33,945 bases of DNA. It comes from Fibrobacterota bacterium. GTDB lineage: Bacteria > Fibrobacterota > Fibrobacteria > UBA11236. The translations under genes were made by a program, and so were the position numbers. The stretch spans positions 1-33,945 of the forward strand of contig CANIEU010000020.1 in the NCBI GenBank assembly GCA_947466585.1. The letters run 5' to 3'. Shown one piece after another: positions 9,601-17,453 of the stretch (positions within the stretch are counted from its first letter, which is position 1; each line of letters opens with the position of its first letter). Under the pieces are notes generated by a model. It searched no databases, was not told the origin of the DNA, and worked only from the letters and a program-made list of their open reading frames with translations.

Positions 9601-9765
9601 CGCGCGCGCGATCTGCTCATCCTTATCGGGGTTTTCATTGTGGAAAACTTCGGCTACCGCCAGCTCAATAATTGGTGGCGCGTGGTCGGATACTGGCAGT
9701 TCCTGCGGAAGCAGCAGGGCTGGGGCGAGATGAAGCGAAAGGGTTTTACTGCGGCCAAGAGCTAA
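9601..9765 (+). pseudogene. C-terminal relic of a membrane glycosyltransferase
   Basis: In a frame shifted from the CHASE3 relic, the last ~54 codons of another gene are preserved: a hydrophobic stretch (LLILIGVFIVENFGY) followed by RQLNNWWRVVGYWQFL and GWGEMKRKGF, ending with TAA at 9763. The ENFGYRQL-WWR-GWGxMxRKGF pattern is, from memory, the usual C-terminus of processive family 2 (BcsA/HasA-like) membrane glycosyltransferases. No start, catalytic domain or ribosome-binding site is present. It is the other side of the deletion or rearrangement that truncated the CHASE3 gene. Confidence 0.6.
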
Positions 9766-9799
9766 TCAATGAAGCCGCCCTCTCGAAGCCGATAAGGGT

Positions 9800-10405
9800 T
9801 TATTGCTCGAAGCAGTAGAGCCTGCACTGGGAAGTACAGGGTGCCGCGCCCTCGTTGCTGAACATCCACTTGGGGCCGTCCGCCAGTAGCTTGTTGGGAT
9901 TGCCCGCCGTGCCGTACACCGATCCGGTGTCGCTCGTCCAGTCGGAACAGTTTTGCGACCCGTCGGCAGTGCCGTCCGCACGGGTTCCCGTCCAAGCGCG
10001 TGCCGACGAAGCGACACTCGATCCATACTCGTTGTAAACCGGTGCCAAGGCTCCCACGGTGAAGCCCACGCGGTTGTTGAAAATTTTGGTGGTGCGGTCG
10101 GTGCGGAACCACGGCCCCACTTCACCGGTGCGCGCCAATGCGCCCGCGCTGTCGTCGGAGAGAAACACCTTCCACTTGCCCCCGAGGATCGCTGCCGTTG
10201 CGAGCGTGTTGCAGATCGAGTCCCCGCCCCTGATGCCGCCGAAGTTGCCGGTATACACCTGACTGGTGATGAACAGGCGCTTGGGCAAGGAGCCGCCCGA
10301 GTCGCTGACGCAGCCACTGAGGAACAAAGCCGAACCGGCGACAAGGCAGGCAATCAAGGTGTGCGATACGGTTGGGACGCGTCGGATACGGATCAATGGG
10401 TTCAT
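9800..10405 (-). CDS. DUF1554-type lipoprotein (copy 2)
   Basis: This 201-residue lipoprotein has a signal peptide with lipobox LSGC (lipidated Cys32). The mature part has the layout of the DUF1554/endostatin-like fold: KRLFITSQVYTGNFGGI, GGDSICN, GGKWKVFLSD, ARTGEVGPWF, KIFNNRVGFTVGA, AWTGTRADGT, CSDWTSDTGSVYG and a final CRLYCFEQ. The paired cysteines probably form disulfides outside the cytoplasm. The family function is unknown; the best-known members are Leptospira surface lipoproteins. It follows a paralogue by 12 bases, with GGAG 8 bases before its ATG. A small internal acidic Ser-rich region separates the lipid anchor from the domain. Confidence 0.8.
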   Translation of the reverse strand: MNPLIRIRRVPTVSHTLIACLVAGSALFLSGCVSDSGGSLPKRLFITSQVYTGNFGGIRGGDSICNTLATAAILGGKWKVFLSDDSAGALARTGEVGPWFRTDRTTKIFNNRVGFTVGALAPVYNEYGSSVASSARAWTGTRADGTADGSQNCSDWTSDTGSVYGTAGNPNKLLADGPKWMFSNEGAAPCTSQCRLYCFEQ

Positions 10406-10417
10406 AGCCGATCTCCG

Positions 10418-11011
10418 TTATTGCTCGATGCAGTAAACGCGCAATGTGGTCGTGCAGGAGGGAATGTTTCCGGCCTCGGCCATCCACGCCGTGCCGGCAC
10501 TGAGGGAGGATCCAGGGGATCCGATGCTGCCATAGGCAGAGGTGTTGCCGGAGGTCCAGTTGCCGCAATGGTTGGCGCCATTGGCCGTACCATCGGCCTT
10601 GGTGCCGGTCCATGCATCTCCCGTCGCTCCGGTGCCATACTCGGTCCGGATGGCGTTCTGCGCACCCACGGTGAAGCCGGTTTTATTGTTGAAGATTTTC
10701 TGCTGGCGGTTCACGTTGTACCACGGGCCGACATCGTTGATGCGGGAGATCGCGTTGACCCCCGTGGCCGATAAAAAGGCTTTCCACGATCCGCCCAGAT
10801 CGGCGGCCTGTGCCCAGGTCGCGCACAGTGCATCCGCTCCCGACAAGCCGCCGATGTTGCCGTTGACCTTGGTGCTGGATGCGAACATGCGCTTGGCGCC
10901 GGTCACCACGGGGGGTGGATCTTCCGCGACGACGCAAGAGGAAAGGGCGATGGAGAACACGGTGGTGACCGCGAGGGCCGAAAATCGTTCGAGCGGTTTG
11001 AATCGTGGCAT
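10418..11011 (-). CDS. DUF1554-type lipoprotein (copy 1)
   Basis: This 197-residue lipoprotein has lipobox LSSC (Cys26) and the same domain as its downstream neighbour: KRMFASSTKVNGNIGGL, GADALCATWA, GGSWKAFLSA, INDVGPWY, KIFNNKTGFTVGA, AWTGTKADGTANG, HCGNWTSGNTSAYG and a final LRVYCIEQ. The two proteins are clearly a tandem duplication, strongest around KIFNN-x-x-GFTVGA, and diverge in loops. It is expected to be anchored in the outer or cytoplasmic membrane facing outwards. It starts 116 bases after the pseudouridine synthase. No clear promoter is visible, but GGGAG lies 12 bases upstream of the ATG. Confidence 0.8.
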   Translation of the reverse strand: MPRFKPLERFSALAVTTVFSIALSSCVVAEDPPPVVTGAKRMFASSTKVNGNIGGLSGADALCATWAQAADLGGSWKAFLSATGVNAISRINDVGPWYNVNRQQKIFNNKTGFTVGAQNAIRTEYGTGATGDAWTGTKADGTANGANHCGNWTSGNTSAYGSIGSPGSSLSAGTAWMAEAGNIPSCTTTLRVYCIEQ

Positions 11012-11127
11012 CGCGGTACGTCTCCCTGGTTTTCTACCCCGCGTCCGCCCTATTCAATCGGATTCGCGGAGGCATCCCGAGAAGGAAAATACATTGCCTC
11101 TCCTTCCGGAACCGTTTTCAAACAGGG

Positions 11128-11913
11128 CTATTCACCGGGGGTATCAAAAATGGCGATTTCGGTTTCGCTTAAAAACCGCCATTGTCCTTCCGACAAATCA
11201 CCCAGTTCCAAAGCGCCCACGGCGATGCGGTGGATCGATTCGACACGATTGCCAACCGCGGCGCACATGCGTTTGATCTGGTGATAGCGGCCTTCGGTGA
11301 TCACGATATCCGCTTCGCGTTCGGAGAGGCGATGCACGATCGCGGGCAGCGTCGGTGCCGGATCGTCGCGCAGTACCACGCCTTGCTCCAACGCGGCGAC
11401 CTGTTCGTCCGACAGCGGATGCTTGAGGCCCACGCGGTAGGTTTTGGGGAGTTTCCGGCGCGGGGAGATGACGGCGTGGTTGAACAGACCGTTTTCGGTG
11501 AGAAGCAACAGCCCGGTGGTGTCGGCATCGAGTCGGCCCACGGGGTTCAAGCCGCGCTTGAGGAAGGGTTCGGGAAAAAAGTCGAACACGGAATCATGCG
11601 CATCGGGATTGCGGCTGCATTCCACGCCCGCGGGCTTGTGCAGCAGGATGTACAGGCCGGGCAACACAGGCAGATCGAGTCCATTGAACCGCAGCCACAA
11701 ACCCTCGGTTTCGAGCACGGTGTCGGGATCGGTGACGACGGTCCATTCAAGGTCTTCGGCCTCCACGGCTTCGCCCGTGCCATCATCGCGCGCCCATTCG
11801 ACCGCACCGGCCTTGAGCATCTCGAGGCACTCCTTGCGTCCGCCGAACTCCTGTGACCGTAAGAGGTTGAACACGGAGGCCTTTGCAGGCAGCGGTTTCA
11901 GGCGCGCGCTCAC
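11128..11913 (-). CDS. 16S rRNA pseudouridine synthase, RsuA/RluB/E/F family
   Basis: This 261-residue enzyme isomerises a uridine in rRNA. It has the RsuA-family core: a small N-terminal RNA-binding (S4-like) region, YILLHKPAGVECS, the catalytic GRLDADTTGLLLLT (catalytic Asp129), RRKLPKTYRV, and EGRYHQIKRMCAAVGNRV near the C-terminus. The EGRYHQIKRM form points to RsuA (16S uridine 516) rather than RluB, but I keep the family call. It begins with GTG at 11913, and the GTGA overlaps the stop of rsmG by 4 bases. The two rRNA modification enzymes are therefore translationally coupled. Confidence 0.9.
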   Translation of the reverse strand: MSARLKPLPAKASVFNLLRSQEFGGRKECLEMLKAGAVEWARDDGTGEAVEAEDLEWTVVTDPDTVLETEGLWLRFNGLDLPVLPGLYILLHKPAGVECSRNPDAHDSVFDFFPEPFLKRGLNPVGRLDADTTGLLLLTENGLFNHAVISPRRKLPKTYRVGLKHPLSDEQVAALEQGVVLRDDPAPTLPAIVHRLSEREADIVITEGRYHQIKRMCAAVGNRVESIHRIAVGALELGDLSEGQWRFLSETEIAIFDTPGE

Positions 11914-12965
11914 GCCGTTCTTTCGAACACCACGAAAGCGCGGTCCAATGTGGTCGCGGGAATACGGTAGCGTTCGTCGCGCACCAGCTTGTAGTTGGAC
12001 GGCAACGGAGCGGACAGTTCCTCGTCGACGCCGGGACCTTTCATGAACATCGCAAGTCCGCCCACGCCCAGCGAATATTGCAGACGCGGCAGGGTTTTAC
12101 CGATCGGTTCGAAAGCGCGGGTGATCACGCCGCGCACGGGCGTCTGGAACGATTTGGAAGTGAACTTATGTCCGAACACCGAGATATCCTTGAGGCCCAT
12201 CTCCTGAATGGTGTTGTTCAGGTAATCCACGCGCACGTTGCGCGGTTCGGAAAGGATAATTTCGGTCGCAGGCGAGGCCATCTTGATCATCATTCCGGGG
12301 AAGCCGGCACCCGTTCCGATATCCACCAGCGGCGATGGCCAACGCCCTTTCATCAACTTGTGCAGAATCAGGCAGTCGGCGTAATGGCGCTGCACGATGG
12401 TCTCGAAACCGATCAGACGGGTGAGATCGAGGTCTCCGTTGTTGCGACGCAGGATCTGGTGATATTGCCACACCTTGTCGAGTACGGTGGCAGGCACCGT
12501 GACGCCATGCTTGACCAACAGCTCTTCGAGGCGCGAGCGCGACGGCGGCACGGAGTGTCCCCAGGCGGCGCCTCCCGGCTTCCCGGGGATCACCTTGGGT
12601 TGCATCGACCGCGGAGCGCCCTTGGGCAGCGGGGGGCGTGCCGGGCGGGCCGGGCGTCCCCCGTTCTCATTGCGTTCCCACGGTTTGGGCGGATGGTTTC
12701 CCGGCGCGTTCCATGCCTTTGACGGGCGAGCAGGCCGCTGCCCGTCGCTGGTGCGTGCCTCCGTAGGACGCCCTTTTGCACCCGGTTTTGCGCTGCTGTG
12801 ATAGCCTGCGGGACGACCGTTCGGTTTGCCCGGCTTGCCGGCGTTCCCTGTTGCCCAGGCGCCTCCCTGGGACTTCCCGCCGGTGGGAGCTTTCCGGGGG
12901 GTGTTTGTGGAGCCCTGATGGTTTTTGCCCGTTTTTTGCGGCCGCTGGGAGCGATTATTCTGCAT
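11910..12965 (-). CDS. rsmG: 16S rRNA m7G527 methyltransferase with long basic N-terminal extension
   Basis: RsmG methylates N7 of G527 in 16S rRNA using S-adenosylmethionine. The catalytic part starts near residue 142 (SRLEELLVKHGV), with NNGDLDLTRL, the SAM motif VDIGTGAGFPGMMI (about 214-227), ILSEPRNVRVDYL, and VITRAF. RsmG is usually about 210-240 residues. Here it is about 351 because residues 1-140 form a disordered stretch rich in Pro, Gly, Lys and Arg, with a few Trp and almost no hydrophobic residues. Such tails usually bind RNA. I start at the ATG at 12965 because the frame upstream (LFCCWFF) is hydrophobic and lies in repeat DNA. No Shine-Dalgarno is present, but TATCTT sits 8 bases upstream of the ATG. 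Confidence 0.9.
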   Translation of the reverse strand: MQNNRSQRPQKTGKNHQGSTNTPRKAPTGGKSQGGAWATGNAGKPGKPNGRPAGYHSSAKPGAKGRPTEARTSDGQRPARPSKAWNAPGNHPPKPWERNENGGRPARPARPPLPKGAPRSMQPKVIPGKPGGAAWGHSVPPSRSRLEELLVKHGVTVPATVLDKVWQYHQILRRNNGDLDLTRLIGFETIVQRHYADCLILHKLMKGRWPSPLVDIGTGAGFPGMMIKMASPATEIILSEPRNVRVDYLNNTIQEMGLKDISVFGHKFTSKSFQTPVRGVITRAFEPIGKTLPRLQYSLGVGGLAMFMKGPGVDEELSAPLPSNYKLVRDERYRIPATTLDRAFVVFERTA

Positions 12966-12973
12966 GGGATGGA

Positions 12974-12979
12974 AAGATA
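12974..12979 (-). promoter_or_regulatory. -10-like box of leaderless-type rsmG start
   Basis: Minus-strand TATCTT, then TCCATCCC, then the ATG of rsmG. The same TATCTTTCC string precedes glnE. There is no Shine-Dalgarno between the box and the ATG. Confidence 0.4.
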
Positions 12980-12985
12980 GGTAGT

Positions 12986-13141
12986 AGACGGTGGACGGTA
13001 GTAGGTAGACGGTAGTGAAAAACCAACAGCAAAACAGCACAACACCACATCAATCAACCACAAACCATCAACTATCGTAAACTTGACGATCCCCGTGTTG
13101 TTCCATCTTCTCTACCGTCTACCTACTACCGTCTACCGTCT
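12986..13141. repeat. Long inverted repeat built of GACGGTAG-type units
   Basis: A 30-base arm at 12986-13015 is complementary to 13112-13141 with one mismatch. Each arm is itself made of short repeats of GTAGACGGTAG type. The 96-base loop is strongly strand-biased: from about 13017 to 13075 the plus strand is almost only A and C. The element fills the 178-base spacer between glnE (stop 13144) and rsmG (start 12965), both on the minus strand. It is too short and irregular for CRISPR and no transposase is near. It may be a dispersed intergenic repeat that forms an RNA hairpin. Confidence 0.75.
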
Positions 13142-13143
13142 CA

Positions 13144-16100
13144 TTAATGGTCGAAAAGCTCAGCCGAAACCGGCTGGAGACTCAGCACGAATTTCCGGTA
13201 CTGCTCCAGGAACGGGTCACGTGCTGGCCGACCGACTCGATCTTCGAAGCCCATCTGGCGGGCCAAACGGTCTAGTTCGCGCGGATCGGTGGGCAGGGCA
13301 TGTCGCTGTTGCAGACCCTGCAATTGCAAACGGTGCTCTACGCGCCGCAAAAAGACATAGGCCTCCGACAACAGCTGGTAGCGCGCACCGGGAAGGATGC
13401 CGTAGCGATTCAAACGTCCGAGGGCCTCCAGGGTATTCCCGGTCAACAGTTCCGGAATGCGCGCCGCATGCCGCAGTTGCAGAGCTTGTGTGAAAAACTC
13501 CACCGTTCTGATGCCGCCTGGGCCGAGCTTGACTTCGCCCGCTAGCATCTCGCCGCGATGTAAAACGTCGAGCCCCTGTAGCCGCACCTTACACATGCTG
13601 GCGACCACCTTTTCCGCATTCTCGGGTGCGCAGGCGCGCGTCTGCGCTTCGGCGATCACCGCGCGACCGGGTGCCCCGGCTCCGCAGGCCACGCGCGCCT
13701 TGATCCACGCCTGCAATTCCCAACCGTCGGCTTCAGTCTGAAAATAGGCGCGATACTGCGAGACTGTACCCACCAGCGCGCCTTGGCCGCCCCAGGGGCG
13801 CAACTTCATGTCGACCCGGAAGAGGCGGCCCTCGGTGGTGTCGCGCGTCAGTAGCGTGATGAAGGCACGGCCGGCGCGTTCGGCTGCTTCGCGTCCGCCG
13901 GTGTTCTCCCCGCAGGCCGCAGCATCGTCGAGTACGAAGACCAAATCGATATCGGAGCTGTAATTGAGCTCGGCTCCCCCCAGTTTTCCGAGTGCGAGTA
14001 CCGAAAAATTTCCCGTAATGCAATCGGCCGTTCCTTCTCCAAGAACCTGATCAAGCGCCACGGCCATTATCGCGTCGGTGAGACCGGAGATTTCAAAAGT
14101 GATTTCGCGCAGGGGTACGCTGAGGTGCAGGTCGCGCAGGGCGATCCGCAGATACTCGCGATTGCGCAGGCGGCACAGGCGCGACCCGAGGTCGGGACCG
14201 AAGGATTCGTCCTCCGCAGCTTCACGGGCCAGACGTCGGTACTCATCGGGGAGGCGCGGTTTGTCGAGCGACTCCGGTTCGATCAACGCCTTGAAGGCTT
14301 CGCCTTCGCGCACGGCGAGGTTAGACAGGGGGTCGCTGTTGGCAAAGATCAGCAGCAACTTCTCAAGCAGCGGCGGATGATGCAGCGCCTGACGGATGAA
14401 CAGGTCCGGGTATTGGAGCGCGCGCAGGTAACATACGAGGTGGCGGAGCACGCCCTCCGGGTCGGGACTGCGGCGGAAGACGCCTTCGACGCTGAGCAGG
14501 CAGGCGGCCGCGAGGCGTTTTTCGATCAGGGTATCGAACAAGTCGAGGAACAAACGCCGCGCCACCGGCGCATCGGTCATGCCGAGTCGCGTTAAAGCGG
14601 GCGCGGCCTCTTCGGCGGTGGCTTCCGGGTCCATCAGGGTTTCGGCCAACGACTCGTACAGCCATTCGGGCCGCGGTCCCTCTTGAAAGCGATAGCGGAA
14701 GAAGGTCGCTACCGTGTTTTGGGCGCGCTGCAGATCGCGTTCCAACGCACGTTCCGGAGTCGCTTCGGGACGGGACACGTAATTCAAGCGACGGGCGAGG
14801 AAGGAAAACTCCGCGGAGGTCGCGGAGGGACAGTAGAGATCCTTTGATTGTCCGCGTGCAAGGCGCAAGGCATTGACCAGCCGCCGCAAAAAGAGGTTGG
14901 CCGCATACAGGTGTTCAAATTCCGCCAACGCGATCACACCGGTTTCGAGCAAGGCCTCGAGCGCCCGTATCCACTGGTGTTTGCGCAACTCCGGTTTGGC
15001 GGCGCCATAACGCAGTTGCAAGAACTGCACGCCGTATTCGAGCTCGGCGAGGCCGCCGCGTCCGAATTTCGCATTCCACATAGGCAAACCACTGGCCGTC
15101 GCCTTCTTTTCCTTGGCGGCGGCCTGACGGGCGAACAGATCGAGGGTGACCGAAATGGGAAGAGGCGGCTCCGTGTATACGATCTTCTCGCGCGCTTTTA
15201 AAAGGGCATTTCTGAGTGCGGGTGCGCCGTGGATCGCGCGCAGGCGGATCAGCGCCTGACGCTCGTAGTCGAGTGCCGCGCCTCCGGGACGGTAGTATGC
15301 TTCCCACACCGCGCGGCTCACCGCAAACGGGCCGCTTTCGCCGTGCGGGCGCAGGCGCGTATCGAGAGCGAAGGTTTCGCCTTCCGGAATCGCCCAAAAG
15401 CGCAGGAGGTCGCGAAACAACTGTTCAAAAAATTCTCCGGTGCGCAGGGGTTCCGACCCGGTAGTCTCTCGATCCCCCTCATACACCCATACGATTTCCA
15501 GATCCGATCCGGATCCGATTTCCTCACCGCCGAATTTTCCGAGAGCCAAAAGTGCCCAAGCGCCCGGATCACCGTGACGCTGGGTGAGGTCGGCGAGCAG
15601 AAGGTCCACAGCCACGGCCAGGCAGGCTTCCGCCAGTGCCGATAGGCGCTCGGAAAAGGCCCGCCAGTCGCGTGCGGGCGTCAGCAATAAATCCAGTTCG
15701 GCTTTCAGGATTTCGCGATCACGGTAGCTGCGGACCCATTCCTCCGCCATGCCGGAAGCATCCCTGAGCCCAATTTGCAGGGCTTGAACGTGTGTCTCGC
15801 GCGTGGGCGGCAAGGTCTCGCGAGCCAGTTCGCTGAGCAGTTTGCGGAAGGCGCGCGGACCGAGACGATCGACCGCATCCCACAAGCGCGGGCCGGCGGT
15901 GAGCACTCGGGAAAGTGCGGGAAGCACGGCGAGATTGGCGGAGAGGTTGGAAGCAAGATCGGCGCGCGATTCGACCGATGCATCCGCTCCCTGCGTGGCA
16001 TCTTGCGCCGGATCAAATACCGCCGAAGATTCTTCCAACCAGTCTTCTACCAAACGCTGCAACCCTTCTGCGGCTGCCTGCAGGTTGACCGCACCGGGAA

Positions 16101-16932
16101 GGGTGCGCAGCAGGCGTTCCATCAAGGCGATGCCCACACGGATCTTTTCCAATTCGCGCGCATCGCGCACCGGACGGCCGCCCGGGCCCGCCACCGTCAG
16201 GGTATTCTCGAAGAAGCCGTCCGGTTTGGAATCTGTGATCAAGGTCACAAGTGAAAGCCCTTGCAGGCCGAGTGCGCCGGCGATGCAGAACAGCATGCCT
16301 TCGCGATCGCGGGCGCGCACCGTAAGCCGGGTGGCATCGTGCACCGCATGCACCTGTATTTCCATGGGCACCGTATCTTCAGCGAGCGTGTTGCGCGCCT
16401 CCAATCGGGCTCCGATGCGGCGGTACAATTCGGTACGGATGGCCGGGCCCTCGTCGTTGCCGAAGCGGCGAAAAAGGTCTTCCATCGCGGCGCGCACGCG
16501 TTCCCGTTCTGGAAGCGTTGCACGTTCAGAATCTTCGTGACGGATCACGAGAAAATCGATCACGCCGCCGCGCGCCAAGGCGGACGAACGCGCCCGCAAG
16601 TCTGCGTCTGCAGCAAAGGAGAATACTCTGCCCGAGCGGATGTCGTACCCGTCACTAGCGAGGAATCCCGAAACCGCAGCGAAAAATCCCTGAAAGTCAC
16701 CGCCGATCAAGGTCAGCCCGCAGAGTCCATCACCCAGTTCCTCGACACGGACCCGCCATGGTGCGGCTGAGGTCAACTGTTGCAGCGTCGAGATATGCGC
16801 GGAGATTTCCTCGCAGGAGAAGGCGTTCCAGTAATCGGCACCGAGTCGTTGGAAATGCGCCTCGACGGCTTCGGCCGGCGGCGTGCCGCCCTCGAGCAGT
16901 GCGGTTTTTTTGTCGGCGGGGGAGAGGGACAT
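13144..16932 (-). CDS. glnE: GlnD-type ACT domains fused to bifunctional GlnE (glutamine synthetase adenylyltransferase/deadenylylase)
   Basis: GlnE attaches AMP to, and removes it from, glutamine synthetase in response to nitrogen signals. This 1262-residue protein has three parts. Residues ~20-280 resemble the C-terminal third of GlnD, with an AHFQRLGADYW segment and two ACT domains (LTLIGGDFQGFFAAVSGFLA near 74; LTVRARDREGMLFCIAGALG near 203). Residues ~340-780 form a first nucleotidyltransferase module with LALGKFGGEEIGSGSDLEIV (D477, E479) and LRPHGESGP. Residues ~790-1262 form a second with LALGKLGGAELNYSSDIDLV (D994, D996), LRPWGGQG and LGPGGIRTVEFFTQ. By comparison with remembered E. 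coli GlnE, the first module is AT-like (LRYGAAKPEL) and the second AR-like (AELNYSSDID, AYVFLRRVEHRL), the reverse of the usual order. The start ATG has TATCTT 6 bases upstream and no Shine-Dalgarno. Confidence 0.9.
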   Translation of the reverse strand: MSLSPADKKTALLEGGTPPAEAVEAHFQRLGADYWNAFSCEEISAHISTLQQLTSAAPWRVRVEELGDGLCGLTLIGGDFQGFFAAVSGFLASDGYDIRSGRVFSFAADADLRARSSALARGGVIDFLVIRHEDSERATLPERERVRAAMEDLFRRFGNDEGPAIRTELYRRIGARLEARNTLAEDTVPMEIQVHAVHDATRLTVRARDREGMLFCIAGALGLQGLSLVTLITDSKPDGFFENTLTVAGPGGRPVRDARELEKIRVGIALMERLLRTLPGAVNLQAAAEGLQRLVEDWLEESSAVFDPAQDATQGADASVESRADLASNLSANLAVLPALSRVLTAGPRLWDAVDRLGPRAFRKLLSELARETLPPTRETHVQALQIGLRDASGMAEEWVRSYRDREILKAELDLLLTPARDWRAFSERLSALAEACLAVAVDLLLADLTQRHGDPGAWALLALGKFGGEEIGSGSDLEIVWVYEGDRETTGSEPLRTGEFFEQLFRDLLRFWAIPEGETFALDTRLRPHGESGPFAVSRAVWEAYYRPGGAALDYERQALIRLRAIHGAPALRNALLKAREKIVYTEPPLPISVTLDLFARQAAAKEKKATASGLPMWNAKFGRGGLAELEYGVQFLQLRYGAAKPELRKHQWIRALEALLETGVIALAEFEHLYAANLFLRRLVNALRLARGQSKDLYCPSATSAEFSFLARRLNYVSRPEATPERALERDLQRAQNTVATFFRYRFQEGPRPEWLYESLAETLMDPEATAEEAAPALTRLGMTDAPVARRLFLDLFDTLIEKRLAAACLLSVEGVFRRSPDPEGVLRHLVCYLRALQYPDLFIRQALHHPPLLEKLLLIFANSDPLSNLAVREGEAFKALIEPESLDKPRLPDEYRRLAREAAEDESFGPDLGSRLCRLRNREYLRIALRDLHLSVPLREITFEISGLTDAIMAVALDQVLGEGTADCITGNFSVLALGKLGGAELNYSSDIDLVFVLDDAAACGENTGGREAAERAGRAFITLLTRDTTEGRLFRVDMKLRPWGGQGALVGTVSQYRAYFQTEADGWELQAWIKARVACGAGAPGRAVIAEAQTRACAPENAEKVVASMCKVRLQGLDVLHRGEMLAGEVKLGPGGIRTVEFFTQALQLRHAARIPELLTGNTLEALGRLNRYGILPGARYQLLSEAYVFLRRVEHRLQLQGLQQRHALPTDPRELDRLARQMGFEDRVGRPARDPFLEQYRKFVLSLQPVSAELFDH

Positions 16933-16938
16933 GGAGGA

Positions 16939-16944
16939 AAGATA
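16939..16944 (-). promoter_or_regulatory. -10-like box of leaderless-type glnE start
   Basis: Minus-strand TATCTT is followed by exactly TCCTCC and then the ATG of glnE at 16932, the spacing expected if transcription starts at the A of ATG. The intervening bases are the opposite of a Shine-Dalgarno sequence. Confidence 0.45.
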
Positions 16945-17160
16945 CGATCGTGCTGGTAAACACTTAGAGAAAGTTCCGCACGTTCATTTTATCACGGATA
17001 CGTCGTCTCGTGTTAGGACTGGTGCCGAATCCAAAGCTGAACAGCGATTCTTTGTATTGGCACGGTGTTTGTTCTGTATCGACTTCGCCTCGGGAGAACC
17101 CCCGGGGCCCGGCGAGAAAGTTTCACAATTCAGTGCCGCCGGAGCATAAGGAGACGCATC

Positions 17161-17445
17161 ATGTCTGTCAACGGAATCGAAATCACGGAGATCCAGGTCC
17201 ATCCTCTCAAGAAGACGGATACTGGAAACCACTTGGAGGCTTTCGCCCGGGTGATTCTCAACGGCCAGCTGTGCATCAACAGCATTCGGGTCGTGCGGGG
17301 CAAATTCGGTCCCTTCGTGTCTTATCCGCGCGAGTACAATCGCAAGGAGGGCAAGGGGTACCAGCTCTGTTACCCGATCACCAAGCCGCTGCAGAGCTAC
17401 CTCTCGGAGCGGATCCTGCATCAGTGGAAGACCGTGACGGCCTGA
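17161..17445 (+). CDS. spoVG: SpoVG family nucleic-acid-binding regulator
   Basis: This 94-residue protein has the full SpoVG pattern: EITEIQVHPLKK at the start, LEAFARVILNGQLCINSIRVVRGKFGPFVSYP in the middle, and a C-terminal helix (LQSYLSERILHQW). SpoVG proteins are small dimeric DNA- and RNA-binding regulators. They are named from Bacillus but occur in many non-sporulating bacteria, including spirochaetes. The ATG has an ideal AAGGAG 6 bases upstream, unlike glnE across the 228-base divergent spacer. The hairpins at 17454-17518 follow the stop. Confidence 0.9.
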   Translation: MSVNGIEITEIQVHPLKKTDTGNHLEAFARVILNGQLCINSIRVVRGKFGPFVSYPREYNRKEGKGYQLCYPITKPLQSYLSERILHQWKTVTA

Positions 17446-17453
17446 AGCGGGTA

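Noticed and set aside
12986-13141. Possible CRISPR array
   Set aside because: The repeat units are 8-11 bases, uneven, arranged as inverted arms, and no cas gene or regular spacers exist.
17161-17445. SpoVG as evidence for a sporulating Gram-positive
   Set aside because: SpoVG occurs in non-sporulating phyla, and the window contains outer-membrane barrels typical of Gram-negative cells.
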